In this document: positions 19,656 through 29,165 of the stretch, in pieces
Layout: the number at the start of each line of letters is the position of its first letter
Position numbering within the stretch: position 1 is the stretch's first letter
Source: Pseudobdellovibrio sp.
GTDB taxonomy: Bacteria; Bdellovibrionota; Bdellovibrionia; Bdellovibrionales; Bdellovibrionaceae
Length of the DNA stretch: 47,770 nucleotides
Assembly: GCA_020696855.1 (NCBI GenBank)
Contig: JAJFMT010000006.1
Coordinates: 1 to 47,770 of the forward strand
Direction: 5' to 3'
Program-made: the position numbers and the translations under genes
Notes under the pieces: generated by a model
Told to the model about the DNA's origin: nothing
What the model saw: only the letters and a program-made list of their open reading frames with translations
The model's database searches: none

Positions 19656-19850
19656 TTAGATATGGTCGATGATGATATCGCGAGCCATTACGGTTTTACG
19701 GCCGTCAGCTTTTGCAGATTCGATACCTTTAGCGCAAAGACGCTCAATTGCTTTAGAAAGCATATCGATCGTTTCAGCAGAGGTATTCATCTCGCCTTTT
19801 TCTTTAATGAACTTTTTTACTTTGCTTGTAACAACTAATACTTCAGCCAT
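19656..19850 (-). CDS. Bacterial histone (single histone fold, Bd0055/HBb-like)
   Basis: 64 aa, MAEVLVVTSKVKKFIKEKGE onward. The short helix, loop with Asn22-Thr23, long central helix (about 26-47) and final helix match a minimal histone fold with no tails. Loop 2 reads GRKTVMARDI: Arg51-Lys52-Thr53, plus Arg57-Asp58. The same RKT and Arg-Asp elements are conserved in archaeal histones, where they hold the fold and contact DNA. As I recall, the B. bacteriovorus homologue Bd0055 is an abundant chromatin protein reported to bind DNA in an unusual end-on or non-wrapping way. It is a lone gene with its own terminator and a 128-bp upstream region. Identification as a histone is strong; the binding mode here is inferred from the homologue. 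Confidence 0.93.
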   Translation of the reverse strand: MAEVLVVTSKVKKFIKEKGEMNTSAETIDMLSKAIERLCAKGIESAKADGRKTVMARDIIIDHI

Positions 19851-19978
19851 GGTGTCTCCATTCGTTTAATTTGACATTAAAAGCGTTACATACGACCTGA
19901 GGCTTGACAAATAAACCCTGGTTTTTGATGCAACGCTTCTATGGCTGAAGCGTGGAATCTGACTTCCGCTAACTAAAT

Positions 19979-20638
19979 TTACGGAGCTGAAGTTGCGTTT
20001 TGAGGAACTTTTGATTCATCAACAGTAACGTTTACTTCAACACGGCGGTTAGCTTGGCGACCAGCAGCTGTTGAGTTGTCACCAACCGGATTAGCCGGGC
20101 CCATGCCCACTGCAGTGATTGTTTGTGCCGGCATACCGTTCATAACAAGCTGGGTTTTAACAGCTTCAGCACGTCTTTGTGAAAGAGCTTCATTTACCGC
20201 AGCTGAACCTGTGCTGTCAGTGTAACCTTGAACAGTCAGAACGTTCTCTGGGTATTTTTTCATGATTCCGGCCATTTCAGCTAAGTCTGCTTTAGCGCGG
20301 GCTTTTAAATCAGCTTTTCCGGTTTCAAATAAGATGTCGCTTTTCAATTTAGAAACTAAGCCTTGCTCAGTTCTTTTTGTCTCAGCAACTTTTGCTAATT
20401 CTTTAGCTTGGTTGTCCATACGACGGCCGATCAAACCACCGATTGCAGCACCTGCTGCGGCACCGATAACAGCACCTTTTCCAGTGTCGCCATTGTTACG
20501 GCCAATGATGGCCCCTAATGCCCCACCGGCTGCCCCACCAATACCCACGCCTTTTGCTGTGTTTGGATTTTCTTGCATGCTTTGGCAACCTGTTAAAGCA
20601 ATAACTGCTGCAGTTGCAACTAATAATAAGTTTTTCAT
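19979..20638 (-). CDS. OmpA-family lipoprotein with glycine-zipper
   Basis: 219 aa. Signal peptide with lipobox ending at Cys18 (AVIALTGCQS). A glycine-zipper region (GIGGAAGGALGAIIGR, GAAAGAAIGGLIGRRMD) likely forms paired membrane-associated helices. The C-terminal OmpA domain shows GYTDSTGSAAVNEALSQRRA and RQANRRVEV, the peptidoglycan-binding Asp and Arg positions. Resembles YiaD/Pal-type proteins that pin the outer membrane to the wall. Own promoter region of about 70 bp toward the phosphoesterase gene. Confidence 0.92.
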   Translation of the reverse strand: MKNLLLVATAAVIALTGCQSMQENPNTAKGVGIGGAAGGALGAIIGRNNGDTGKGAVIGAAAGAAIGGLIGRRMDNQAKELAKVAETKRTEQGLVSKLKSDILFETGKADLKARAKADLAEMAGIMKKYPENVLTVQGYTDSTGSAAVNEALSQRRAEAVKTQLVMNGMPAQTITAVGMGPANPVGDNSTAAGRQANRRVEVNVTVDESKVPQNATSAP

Positions 20639-20710
20639 GTGTATGACTCCTTTAAAAACTTTTTGGTTTTTTAAACTAACTAGGCTCTATGCATCGATCA
20701 AGCCAAGAAT

Positions 20711-22120
20711 TTATTTTTTTGTAGAAAACTGAAGGAGTTCTGCTTTGCGCAACTTCTGATCTTCGCCAGGAGTAATCCAGACGTAAGCGTTTCGTTCGGT
20801 CGACTCGGTGCACTCTACATTTGTAAAGGCCGGTGACCAGGTACCTGAATTCAAATGCTCAACAAATCCGTAATACTCATGGCGTGGGTGATGAGTATGA
20901 CCGTAAACGACTCTCTTCACTTGTGCGATCTCAGCCTGCTTTGAAAGAATGGCTTCGCTTGGCTCTTTATACTCAGACACTAAAGACGTTACAGAGCGCG
21001 CATAAAAAAGAAAGAACGGTAACAGTAAAGCCAGCGGTAAGAAAATCCAGTACAAAGAAATTCCCAAGTAATCATTCAGTGTTGAAACAATAAAAAACAC
21101 CACACCGAAAATAAATGTAATTAAAAACAACCGGTCCAGCCAAAGCTCTCTTGCGATCATTATGGGATTATTTACGGCAGGAATAACAAAAAGTTCCTGC
21201 AGCTGGCGCACCATTGACGGTGTTGCCTGCGAAACTTCGGCGGCGCGGTTCACTAACTGTTCCCGGCTGGTTTCGCCTTTGAACGGAGTGGCGAATCTGT
21301 CGGTTGTGACGTGCCAGAGAGTAGCGGTCGATCCCCACAACCATGTCCACATAATCAGTGGCTGGGCTGTGACCAGATACTTGAAAAAAAACCGGATGTA
21401 TTCCGGCACCGACATAATGTAGTTTTTTTCAACGTGCGGATTAAAAAGTCCAAGCCCGTTCATCATGTATCTGCAAGCCACGTTACCGAAAGGTAAGCGA
21501 ACTGACTTTTCATTGTAATCAAGTAAAAAAGGGTTCAGCGGGTTTTCACAGATGCAATACGGGTCCTGCTGATGGCCGTGTTCAATCAGGGTGTCGCCGT
21601 TACTGATGTAAAACCAGGTTGGAAACACAACGCGCGTTTGTTCTTCCGGAGTCAGCGCCAGTGATTCACGGATTTTCTCCTGCACTTCGGGAAAGTGCAT
21701 CTCCACATCGTGGTTTCCGGGAATAATGACAACTTTATGGCCATTTTTTACAAACTGGCTGAGAGCCTCCATAAAAGGTTTGTGCTCTTCCAGAATAATT
21801 TTAATTTTAAACAGCGACTTCTCAAGCTGCGGGAAGAGGCCTCTTCTGGTTTCAATCCAGTTGATTTTGTAAATCGGCTTTTGCGGCAAACTCATCACGC
21901 TGTCGAAATCAAAGATGTCGCCGTTCAAAATCAGCTCTACAGGATTTCCTGCAGCCTCTTTTTGAATGTGATCGATAAACTGCACTAAAGATTCATCAAT
22001 GTAGAACTCTTTCGTCTTAAACTTTTTCCAAAGCGGATGCTTGGATCTGGATTTGTGACGTGGGGGTTCCGGATCGGTTAAGTGAAGATCGCTGATTATA
22101 GCTGTATGCAATAAACTCAC
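20711..22120 (-). CDS. Membrane-embedded calcineurin-type metallophosphoesterase
   Basis: 469 aa from a GTG start (MSLLHTAIISDLHLTDPEPP). Metal-ligand motifs are complete: DLHL, GDIFDFDS, GNHDVEMHF, and YGHTHHPRHEYYG near the end. Two adjacent hydrophobic helices (FLITFIFGVVFFIVS and ISLYWIFLPLALLLPFFLFY) sit in an insertion before the final metal motif, so the enzyme is probably anchored with its active site in the cytoplasm. LpxH (UDP-diacylglucosamine hydrolase) is related in fold but about half this size and without these spans. Substrate unknown. It is divergent from murD across 37 bp, so the promoters overlap. Confidence 0.82.
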   Translation of the reverse strand: MSLLHTAIISDLHLTDPEPPRHKSRSKHPLWKKFKTKEFYIDESLVQFIDHIQKEAAGNPVELILNGDIFDFDSVMSLPQKPIYKINWIETRRGLFPQLEKSLFKIKIILEEHKPFMEALSQFVKNGHKVVIIPGNHDVEMHFPEVQEKIRESLALTPEEQTRVVFPTWFYISNGDTLIEHGHQQDPYCICENPLNPFLLDYNEKSVRLPFGNVACRYMMNGLGLFNPHVEKNYIMSVPEYIRFFFKYLVTAQPLIMWTWLWGSTATLWHVTTDRFATPFKGETSREQLVNRAAEVSQATPSMVRQLQELFVIPAVNNPIMIARELWLDRLFLITFIFGVVFFIVSTLNDYLGISLYWIFLPLALLLPFFLFYARSVTSLVSEYKEPSEAILSKQAEIAQVKRVVYGHTHHPRHEYYGFVEHLNSGTWSPAFTNVECTESTERNAYVWITPGEDQKLRKAELLQFSTKK

Positions 22121-22157
22121 GATGACATTGTTTCATAAATTAGCTTAAAATCAACTT

Positions 22158-23450
22158 ATGAACACCGGCTATCTTAAAAACCTGAAAACTCCAATTGCTG
22201 TTGCAGGACTCGGTAAGAGCGGCAACTCGGCTGTTCAACTACTTTTAGCAGCAGGTTTTTCGAAAGATGAGCTTATTTTGTTTGATGAAAAAGCTCCACA
22301 GGCTCAGGTTTCTGAACCCGAAAAACTTTTGCAGCTCAAACCGAAAACAGTTGTCGTTTCGCCGGGTGTGCCGCTTTCTTCTAAATGGGTGCAGCAACTC
22401 AAAGCAGACGGCTGCCACATCACTTCAGAAATTTCATTGGCGGCAAGTCTCATGACGACCGAAAAAATTATTGGCGTCACCGGAAGTGTCGGTAAAAGCA
22501 CAGTGACTTCCCTTTTAGGCGTAGCTGTCCTCAGCTTTGATGCTCACGCTTTTGTGGGCGGCAATCTGGGGACGCCCTTCAGTGATTACGCCGTTAAAAA
22601 ATTAAAAGGTGAAATGCCTGCATCATGGGTTGTTCTGGAATTATCCAGCTACCAGCTTGAAAACTGTAAAAATCTGCAGCTGGAACATTCTATAATTACT
22701 TTTCTTTCTGCCAATCATTTAGAACGCTATCGAAGCCTTGAAGAGTATTACAGTACCAAATTTATCATCACGGACATCACCAAAGGCGTTTGTATTATGA
22801 ACAAAACGTCTGAAGACTGCGAAGCCTACGCCTCACTAAGCCGTTCAAAAGTGAGCTTCGTTAATTCAACTCACTTTTCTAAAAAAGATTACCTGAGTAA
22901 TCTGGCGTTAATCGGCAGTCATAATAAAGACAACTTTGCGATGGCTGCAGAGATGGCTTTGCTGTGCGGATGGCCCGCCAGAAGTATCACCGCGATGACA
23001 GGTTACAAAGGGCTTTCGCACCGTTTGGAATTTGTAGCAACCACCGGCGGGGTTACTTACATCAATGACAGTAAAGCTACGGCTATTGATTCTGTTTTAG
23101 TGGCCACGCGCGGCTGCCTTGAGGGTCTTAAATCAGAAAATAAATTGTTTTTGCTTCTCGGCGGTAAAGATAAAAATCTGCCATGGGAGCAGCTTTCGGT
23201 TCTTGGCAGCAATGAAACCGTAACACCTGTTTTCTTCGGCCAGTGCGGTCAGCTCGCAAAGGATAAATCAGAGCTGGACGGCGAATACTTCGAACATTTA
23301 GGAAGTGCAGTCCGCTATTGCCAAAGACGCGCAAAAGAGGGTGATGTTGTATTACTGAGCCCGGGCGGAACCAGCCTCGATGAATTCAAAAATTTTGAAG
23401 AGCGCGGTGATTTCTTTAAAACTCTTGTTTTAAGTGAACAGAAAAATTAG
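22158..23450 (+). CDS. murD: UDP-N-acetylmuramoyl-L-alanine--D-glutamate ligase
   Basis: Adds D-glutamate to UDP-MurNAc-L-Ala. 430 aa. The ATP-binding loop is GVTGSVGKST (106-115); later the Mur ligase signature GLSHRLEFVATTGGVTYIND is followed by SKATAIDSV, and near the end LLSPGGTSLDEFKNFEERG. Standing alone here rather than in the dcw cluster is unusual but known. Its stop TAG shares bases with the stop of the convergent next gene (TTAG at 23447-23450). Confidence 0.95.
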   Translation: MNTGYLKNLKTPIAVAGLGKSGNSAVQLLLAAGFSKDELILFDEKAPQAQVSEPEKLLQLKPKTVVVSPGVPLSSKWVQQLKADGCHITSEISLAASLMTTEKIIGVTGSVGKSTVTSLLGVAVLSFDAHAFVGGNLGTPFSDYAVKKLKGEMPASWVVLELSSYQLENCKNLQLEHSIITFLSANHLERYRSLEEYYSTKFIITDITKGVCIMNKTSEDCEAYASLSRSKVSFVNSTHFSKKDYLSNLALIGSHNKDNFAMAAEMALLCGWPARSITAMTGYKGLSHRLEFVATTGGVTYINDSKATAIDSVLVATRGCLEGLKSENKLFLLLGGKDKNLPWEQLSVLGSNETVTPVFFGQCGQLAKDKSELDGEYFEHLGSAVRYCQRRAKEGDVVLLSPGGTSLDEFKNFEERGDFFKTLVLSEQKN

Positions 23451-25429
23451 TCATTGAAGGTGATCGCAGAGACCTGCTGATCATGCACAGATAAAGCCTG
23501 AGAAAATATTTTTTCATTTTCAAGATTGTTCAGCACAACTTCTTTTGCGCCAACAGGAACATTAAACATGATAAAGCCGCCGTTAGCTTGCGGAACTGAA
23601 GCGATCTCTCCGTCTTTTGTAAAGTAGACGACATTACCTTTATCGTAATGATCGGAAGCTAAAAAGACTTCGTATTTAAGCTGAGGAGTGAATCCAATAA
23701 CCGTTCCATGCGAAGGAAGATCATTAATTAACTTCATTTTTTTAATCTGAGTCAGCCACTTTTCCTGAATCATCGGGATGTGAACATATTCCTTTTTACC
23801 GCTTTGAACCAAATTTACTCCCACGTAGGAAGTGTCAGCTGTTCTCACCGCGTAATCTGAAACATTATTTTCTACATAGCTTCGGAATGCGGCTGAGCCT
23901 TCGGCTGTTTGAATAATTTCATCTTGGCTGCTTAGGTAGATGTCCGTTTCAACCGGGTCAGAGGTAAACGCATCGTAAGACCTAACAGTTAAATTGACAG
24001 GAATACTTCTCGTGTAAATATTCTGAAAAGAAATCGACGCATTTTCAGCAGAGAAAAGCTGCGATCCGATAATACGGTTATTCGCAAACGCAACCACATC
24101 ATAAGCGCCGGGGTCTACCCCGATAAACATGAAGTAGCCATTCGAAGTCGTTTCGGACAGCGAACGGGACGGGTTTAAAAATTGATCTAAATAAATTGCC
24201 TGAGCGTTTAACTGTCTTTCAATTTGTACCTGGGCACCGGCCATCGGCTGACCATCAACAACAACGCGGCCAATGACTACAGGCAGTCCTTGTCTAATCT
24301 GAAGCTGCTGCTCTTTTGAAATTAAATTAACCGCATTAGCCAGCCAGTTTTTGGTAAACATAGGTGTTTCGGTTTTTTCTCCTGCCATGCGGACCGTCAC
24401 AACATTGTTATAAATCTGTGCCGGATCATAAATTCTCGCAATGGTAGACGAAAGCGACGATACATTTGAAAATTCATCTGTAGCGCGTGTAAATATTTTT
24501 TGATCGTTAAAAATAGTAGCGGCTAAAGCGGTTCCACCGCTGGTAGCTGAAGGTGAAGCCTTAAGAGAAGATGTTCCGCCCGGTGATTTCATGCCGGCAA
24601 CTGTCGTACCCGGTTGGGATGCCCATCCTGTTGAGGCTGCACCGGCTGTTGATGCCGAACCTGAAGAGTCCCCTTTACCTGTTGAAGGGTTTCCTGCGAG
24701 TGTACTGTCCGGTCGTCTGACTTTAATAAAAGGACCTTCAAGAAAAGCCCCGCGTCCCTGCAAGTTAACAAGTCTTTGGCGGTCTTCACCGATTATCAAT
24801 CCGCTCTTATCCCGCACTTCCGCTACCAGATAACCGTTCGGAGATTCAATCTCAATCGAATAAGTACCCGCATTTAAATTGATTCGGCCCTGCTCACGCA
24901 CTAAACCTTCTTCAACTCTTTTAATATCAATAATGTGATCGGTAATTCCTACGCCATCACGCAATTCAAATTTTCCCTGAATAACGGCCCACCGTCTTTC
25001 GGGCGAAAGAACCGTTGGCGCATCAGAGTTATCAAAAGCAGAATTCTGTGTGTCAGGCTGAAAGATCACCTTTTCGTAATCGTGGCTGCCATCATCATAA
25101 GAAGAACCAGCAATCATGCGGGATCTGTAAAGCGCAGCTTCATAAGCAGCATAATCAGATTTTGTTAAACGCATTTCAGCCAGCTGAAATTTCGGTAACT
25201 GAGGTTGCTCATTGAGGTTTGTAAGAAACGTGGATTTTGCAGTTACCGGTTCAGATTTTTTTTGGCGAAGTAACTGACTTTGTTGATAAGCGAAAAAAGC
25301 AGGTGTTCTTCTTTCCTGGGTAATCACAATTGGTTTTTGAATAGTTACAACGCGATGGTGTTCAGTTTTTGTTGAAAACAAAAAAATAGACGAAATGGCG
25401 AATATGGTAATCGCATAAAGCGTCGTCAA
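23447..25429 (-). CDS. Large extracytoplasmic protein with carboxypeptidase-regulatory-like domain
   Basis: 660 aa, TTG start at 25429 with AGGAG 5 nt upstream. An N-terminal hydrophobic segment (TLYAITIFAISSIFLFST) acts as membrane anchor or uncleaved signal. Residues about 150-235 are beta-rich (RINLNAGTYSIEIESPNGY). A Gly/Ser/Thr/Ala linker spans about 243-304, then a domain at about 385-470 with VVIGRVVVDGQPMAGAQVQI and TTSNGYFMFIGVDPGAYDVV, the pattern of carboxypeptidase-regulatory/CnaB-like beta sandwiches. Likely a periplasmic or surface structural protein. No enzyme motif seen; specific function unknown. Convergent with murD, upstream lipoprotein 25461-25907 on the same strand. Confidence 0.7.
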   Translation of the reverse strand: MTTLYAITIFAISSIFLFSTKTEHHRVVTIQKPIVITQERRTPAFFAYQQSQLLRQKKSEPVTAKSTFLTNLNEQPQLPKFQLAEMRLTKSDYAAYEAALYRSRMIAGSSYDDGSHDYEKVIFQPDTQNSAFDNSDAPTVLSPERRWAVIQGKFELRDGVGITDHIIDIKRVEEGLVREQGRINLNAGTYSIEIESPNGYLVAEVRDKSGLIIGEDRQRLVNLQGRGAFLEGPFIKVRRPDSTLAGNPSTGKGDSSGSASTAGAASTGWASQPGTTVAGMKSPGGTSSLKASPSATSGGTALAATIFNDQKIFTRATDEFSNVSSLSSTIARIYDPAQIYNNVVTVRMAGEKTETPMFTKNWLANAVNLISKEQQLQIRQGLPVVIGRVVVDGQPMAGAQVQIERQLNAQAIYLDQFLNPSRSLSETTSNGYFMFIGVDPGAYDVVAFANNRIIGSQLFSAENASISFQNIYTRSIPVNLTVRSYDAFTSDPVETDIYLSSQDEIIQTAEGSAAFRSYVENNVSDYAVRTADTSYVGVNLVQSGKKEYVHIPMIQEKWLTQIKKMKLINDLPSHGTVIGFTPQLKYEVFLASDHYDKGNVVYFTKDGEIASVPQANGGFIMFNVPVGAKEVVLNNLENEKIFSQALSVHDQQVSAITFND

Positions 25430-25460
25430 TAAGACTCCTATGACTACTCAAATAGGATAC

Positions 25461-25907
25461 TTAAAATGGCGCCTCTTGGTCAAATGTACCGCCTTCATCA
25501 CGACTTTGGTTAAGCAGCTTTTCTATAACCGAAGCACGCTGGGCGGCCATTCGCATGTCACTATCAACGACAACCCAGGCTTTTAATTCAGGGTCTCTAA
25601 CTTCTTTCAAAACTTCCACAGATACACGGTAGGGCCTAATGGCACCTAAAATCGTGGCTTTTGTGTAGTAACGTTCTTTGGTTTTCGGGGTTAATTCCAG
25701 CTCGGCAAAGCTCTTGTCATGAAAAACAGAGACAACAGTTCTGCCATTTTGACTGATTTCGCGAACTAGACCAAGGGCTGCCGTAATGGCAACCCGGTGC
25801 TGCTTGATTGAATAATTCGAGTTATCAATCACCACACCCGGAGTCGTGCACGAACTTAAAAAAAGTCCAATTAGCAGTACAAGGAAGTTCCGGGTTTTTA
25901 TCATCAC
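25461..25907 (-). CDS. Putative lipoprotein of unknown function, 148 aa
   Basis: Signal peptide NFLVLLIGLFLSSC places the lipidated residue at Cys20. The mature domain is mixed alpha/beta (VVSVFHDKSFAELELTPKTK, YRVSVEVLKEVRDPELKAW). The gene begins 5 bp after the transaldolase-like gene and is the last of the dap cluster strand-wise, so it is likely co-transcribed. No family recognised beyond short lipoproteins. Confidence 0.7.
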   Translation of the reverse strand: MMIKTRNFLVLLIGLFLSSCTTPGVVIDNSNYSIKQHRVAITAALGLVREISQNGRTVVSVFHDKSFAELELTPKTKERYYTKATILGAIRPYRVSVEVLKEVRDPELKAWVVVDSDMRMAAQRASVIEKLLNQSRDEGGTFDQEAPF

Positions 25908-25912
25908 AGTTA

Positions 25913-26560
25913 TTATTTGCCTTGAGCCTTGTTCCAGTCACTTAAAAACATTTCAATGCCCTTAGTAGTGAGTGGGTGACCGGTCATTTGCTGCATAACT
26001 TTATATGGGATTGTTGCGATATCAGCGCCGATCAATGCCGCAGTTTGAATGTGCATCGGGCTTCTGACTGAAGCGACCAGAACTTCTGTTGTAAAGTCGT
26101 AGTTTCTGTAAACCTGAACAACTTCGTTAACCATCGCCATTCCATCCTGTGAAATATCATCAAGACGGCCAACAAACGGAGAAACCATAGTAGCGCCGGC
26201 CTTAGCCGCCAGTAACGCCTGCATCACCGAGAACACAAGTGTTACGTTTGTTTTAATTCCAAGTGAAGTCAGCTTTTTAACAGCTACCATTCCGTCTTCG
26301 CACATCGGGATTTTAACAACAACGTTATCGGCCCACTTTGCAAGCGCAACGCCTTCTTTAACCATTTCATCTGCTTTTAATGAAATGACTTCGGCCGAAA
26401 CCGGCCCTTTAGTAATGGTGCAAATCTCTTTAATGACTTCTTCAAATGAACGCCCTGACTTCGCAACCAAAGTTGGATTCGTGGTCACACCGTCTACCCA
26501 ACCGCGGTCATTTGCCATTCTAATTTCGTTAACATCAGCTGAATCGATAAAAAATTTCAT
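25913..26560 (-). CDS. Transaldolase-like protein (TalC/fructose-6-phosphate aldolase family)
   Basis: 215 aa. [20 protein letters not shown], the metal-free aldolase start, then [15 protein letters not shown] and the Schiff-base lysine Lys83 in [14 protein letters not shown]. Later residues [16 protein letters not shown] and [20 protein letters not shown] follow the family. The short form may act as a transaldolase or as fructose-6-phosphate aldolase; sequence alone does not settle which. Cytoplasmic central carbon metabolism. Downstream of dapB by 14 bp in the dap cluster. Confidence 0.9.
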   Translation of the reverse strand: MKFFIDSADVNEIRMANDRGWVDGVTTNPTLVAKSGRSFEEVIKEICTITKGPVSAEVISLKADEMVKEGVALAKWADNVVVKIPMCEDGMVAVKKLTSLGIKTNVTLVFSVMQALLAAKAGATMVSPFVGRLDDISQDGMAMVNEVVQVYRNYDFTTEVLVASVRSPMHIQTAALIGADIATIPYKVMQQMTGHPLTTKGIEMFLSDWNKAQGK

Positions 26561-26574
26561 ATTGTCTCCGACTG

Positions 26575-27294
26575 TTATTTTTTAACTGTGAAAATATCAT
26601 CCATAGAATACATGCCAGGCTTTTTGCCTGCCATCATAGAAGCTGCTTTTAATGAACCTTCAGCAAAAACATTTCTGTTTAAAGCCTGATGCTGAAGGGT
26701 GATCACTTCATTGCTTGAAGCGGCCATCACCGTATGAATCCCGAAAACACCGCCCAGTCTGTATCCAACCGGCGTATCTAATTTTTTCTGCACAACACTC
26801 TCAAGATCCGAATGCAAAGTTTTTGCAGTTCCGCTTGGATTGTCTTTTTTAAGAGTGTGGTGAATCTCTTCAATTGCAAAATCAAAGTAAGCAATGCTTT
26901 CAAGGCCTTTCAGCGCCTGGCGGAACGCCCATAATCCCGGACTCATATTAGAAGCCCAGAAAAGCGCACGCTTTTTTGCCTGGTTATTTAATTTCTTGAA
27001 ATCAGATTCACTTAAGCCTGTAGATCCTGAAACCACCGGGGTTTTGTGGGCATCAGTTACCTCTAAAAGAGTGTTTAGACCTTCGCTTGAAGTAAAATCA
27101 ATCCAGACATCAACATCGCCTATAACTTCTTGTTCAGTATTTTTTAAGTCGGTTACGCTGACGCTGAAAACCGATGAAGGTTCTTTTCCTACAAATAAAT
27201 AGGGCTCAAGTTGCGGAAAGTTCTGAAGCGTTTGTTCAACCGCTCGCCCCATCTTGCCGCTGCCGCCGAAAAGGCCAAGCCTGATTTTTTTCAT
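26575..27294 (-). CDS. dapB: 4-hydroxy-tetrahydrodipicolinate reductase
   Basis: NAD(P)H-dependent second step of the dap branch to meso-diaminopimelate and lysine. 239 aa. The N-terminus [20 protein letters not shown] carries the dinucleotide motif; the active-site region is [20 protein letters not shown]. Start ATG shares a base with the dapA stop (TAATG, 27294-27296), so they are coupled. Slightly short at the N-terminal domain but with all motifs. Confidence 0.95.
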   Translation of the reverse strand: MKKIRLGLFGGSGKMGRAVEQTLQNFPQLEPYLFVGKEPSSVFSVSVTDLKNTEQEVIGDVDVWIDFTSSEGLNTLLEVTDAHKTPVVSGSTGLSESDFKKLNNQAKKRALFWASNMSPGLWAFRQALKGLESIAYFDFAIEEIHHTLKKDNPSGTAKTLHSDLESVVQKKLDTPVGYRLGGVFGIHTVMAASSNEVITLQHQALNRNVFAEGSLKAASMMAGKKPGMYSMDDIFTVKK

Positions 27295-28184
27295 TAAACA
27301 ATTCCCAGGCTTTTCATTTCAGCCATAATTTGATCGTGATGAGTGCTGTCGAGTGCCATCAGCGGAAGGCGCATCTCAGGAGATTTAAATAATCCCATCT
27401 TATGCATCATCCATTTCAATGGAATCGGATTCGCTTCAACATACATTAAAGAAATCAGTTTTTTGTATTTCGCGAAATCTTCTTCTGCTTCAGCCCATTT
27501 TTTATCAGCAGCGAGTTTTGTCCAGCGCACGCAATCTGCGGTGATCATATTTGACATAACTGAAATCAAGCCATGGCCGCCAAGTTTTAAAAAGGGAACA
27601 TAAGTCGGATCATCACCTGAAAGCATGATGAAATCTTTTGGAAGCTGTGAATGAAGCTTTTCATCAAAAGCCAGATCTCCGCTGGCCTCTTTGATGGCGA
27701 TAATGTTTTTAATTTCAGAAAGTGAAAGGACAGTTTCTGACGACATCGCCGTAATAGTTCTTCCGGGAACATTATAAAGTATGACAGGAATACGGGTGCT
27801 TTCAGCTACCGATTTAAAATGTGCCTGAAGCCCGCGTTGAGGAGGTTTATTGTAATACGGAACAACTACCAGAACTGCATCTGCGCCAAGATCTGTGGCT
27901 TTTTTAGTTTTTTCTATCGTTTCGTCAGTCGAGTTAGAACCTGTGCCGACAATGACCGGAACTTTCTGGCCGGAAATGTTTCTGACGGTTTCGTAAATTT
28001 TTTCAACTTCTTGCCATGTCAGGGTCGGACTTTCTGCTGTTGTTCCGTTAACAACAAATCCATTGATGCCGTTTCTTAACTGAAACTCCACCATCTTGGT
28101 TAAAGATTCGTAATCGACTTTTTTATCTAAGAAAGGGGTTGGAAGAGCTGAAATAACTCCTTTAAAATCATATTGAGACTTCAT
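27294..28184 (-). CDS. dapA: 4-hydroxy-tetrahydrodipicolinate synthase
   Basis: Condenses pyruvate with aspartate semialdehyde. 296 aa TIM barrel. Schiff-base Lys165 lies in NIIAIKEASGD; Tyr137 in VILYNVPGRT and the Thr-Thr of NGTTAESPTLT complete the triad. The 5' end overlaps dapF by 17 bp. Cell-wall DAP supply probably matters in a predator that rebuilds its envelope from host parts. Confidence 0.97.
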   Translation of the reverse strand: MKSQYDFKGVISALPTPFLDKKVDYESLTKMVEFQLRNGINGFVVNGTTAESPTLTWQEVEKIYETVRNISGQKVPVIVGTGSNSTDETIEKTKKATDLGADAVLVVVPYYNKPPQRGLQAHFKSVAESTRIPVILYNVPGRTITAMSSETVLSLSEIKNIIAIKEASGDLAFDEKLHSQLPKDFIMLSGDDPTYVPFLKLGGHGLISVMSNMITADCVRWTKLAADKKWAEAEEDFAKYKKLISLMYVEANPIPLKWMMHKMGLFKSPEMRLPLMALDSTHHDQIMAEMKSLGIV

Positions 28185-28962
28185 TTACATAACTCCCCAG
28201 AAGTACGGCGGGCCCTGTCATTTCAGGCCGGTTTAAATCCTGCAAATTCATAATAAGGGTTCCCCCCGGCATTTCAACCTCAGTTTCCTGAATACCGCGC
28301 TTTGTAAGGTTGAAAAAGGCTGCAGCTGCGGCTCCTGTACCGCAAGCCTGAGTAAAGTCTTCTACGCCGCGCTCATATGAAACTGCTTTTATTTTTTTTG
28401 GATCATGCCCCAAAAAACAATGTGTAACATTTGTGCCCTTTGGTTTGAATTCCTCATGAAAGCGCAGCTCAGCTGAAGTGTTTTTTAGATCACGATCAAG
28501 ATGTGAAAACAAATCGGCATCAGAAGTTTCGATGACCAAATGAGGTACGCCCGTATCGCAAAAAAACCCCTGAGTTGAAGAGGATTTTTTAAACGGGCTC
28601 ATGATAACGCGGTAAAGATTTTGGCCGGCGGCAAAAATTTTAACTTTTCCTGCAATTGTTTCAAGGCTCCACTCGCGTGAAGAGTCTCTTAAATTATTTT
28701 CAATAAAATAACCCACACATCTGGTGGCGTTACCGCACATTTCAGCATCCGACCCGTCATTATTAAAAAACGTCCACTTAAAAGACCCCTGCTGATCAGA
28801 TTCACTTAAAAAAATGAAACCATCGGCTTTTTGAGCCGCACAGATCTGCACCGCCATTTTTCGCAAAGATTCTTTCTGAATTTTTTCAATTTCAGAGCCG
28901 GGCATATAAGTGAGATGAAACGTATTGCCGGCCCCTGAAATCAGTTGGGTGGTCAGCTTCAT
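28168..28962 (-). CDS. dapF: Diaminopimelate epimerase
   Basis: 264 aa. Both active-site cysteines are visible: Cys76 in AEMCGNATRC and Cys207 in QACGTGAAAAAF. Interconverts LL- and meso-DAP without cofactor. It overlaps the LptM-like gene by 4 bp (ATGA) upstream and dapA by 17 bp downstream. Neighbour order lptM-dapF matches the yifL-dapF pairing of E. coli. Confidence 0.95.
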   Translation of the reverse strand: MKLTTQLISGAGNTFHLTYMPGSEIEKIQKESLRKMAVQICAAQKADGFIFLSESDQQGSFKWTFFNNDGSDAEMCGNATRCVGYFIENNLRDSSREWSLETIAGKVKIFAAGQNLYRVIMSPFKKSSSTQGFFCDTGVPHLVIETSDADLFSHLDRDLKNTSAELRFHEEFKPKGTNVTHCFLGHDPKKIKAVSYERGVEDFTQACGTGAAAAAFFNLTKRGIQETEVEMPGGTLIMNLQDLNRPEMTGPAVLLGSYVNEVSI

Positions 28963-29165
28963 TTCTTTTTTACTTTTTTAATCGTCGTGTTGTCGCCGCT
29001 GGTTTTAATTGTCGAATCACCGCTGACAGCGCCGGCTGCGGGCTGAGTTTCATCAACCATATTGTTAGCTCGGTCATTTACGGTTTCTAAAGGCGGCAAA
29101 GGCGGGCCTTTAATTCCGCAACCGATACCGGCGATGATGGCTGCTATAAGAATGGTTGTTTTCAT
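28959..29165 (-). CDS. lptM: LptM-like small lipoprotein
   Basis: 68 aa: signal peptide MKTTILIAAIIAGIGC with Cys16 lipidated, then GIKGPPLPPLE. The CGxKGPLxxP pattern is the hallmark of LptM (YifL), which in E. coli helps LptD mature for lipopolysaccharide export. The tail is Ser/Thr-rich and ends KKVKKK. Location directly before dapF matches E. coli synteny. The chaperone function in this organism is inferred. Confidence 0.7.
   Translation of the reverse strand: MKTTILIAAIIAGIGCGIKGPPLPPLETVNDRANNMVDETQPAAGAVSGDSTIKTSGDNTTIKKVKKK

Noticed and set aside
19921-19960. Terminator after the OmpA lipoprotein gene
   Set aside because: CGCTTC/GAAGCG can form a stem but no T-run follows on either strand.
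24591-24833. 80-codon plus-strand ORF opposite the large extracytoplasmic protein
   Set aside because: Shadow of the Gly/Ser/Ala-rich linker; no start signal or protein features.
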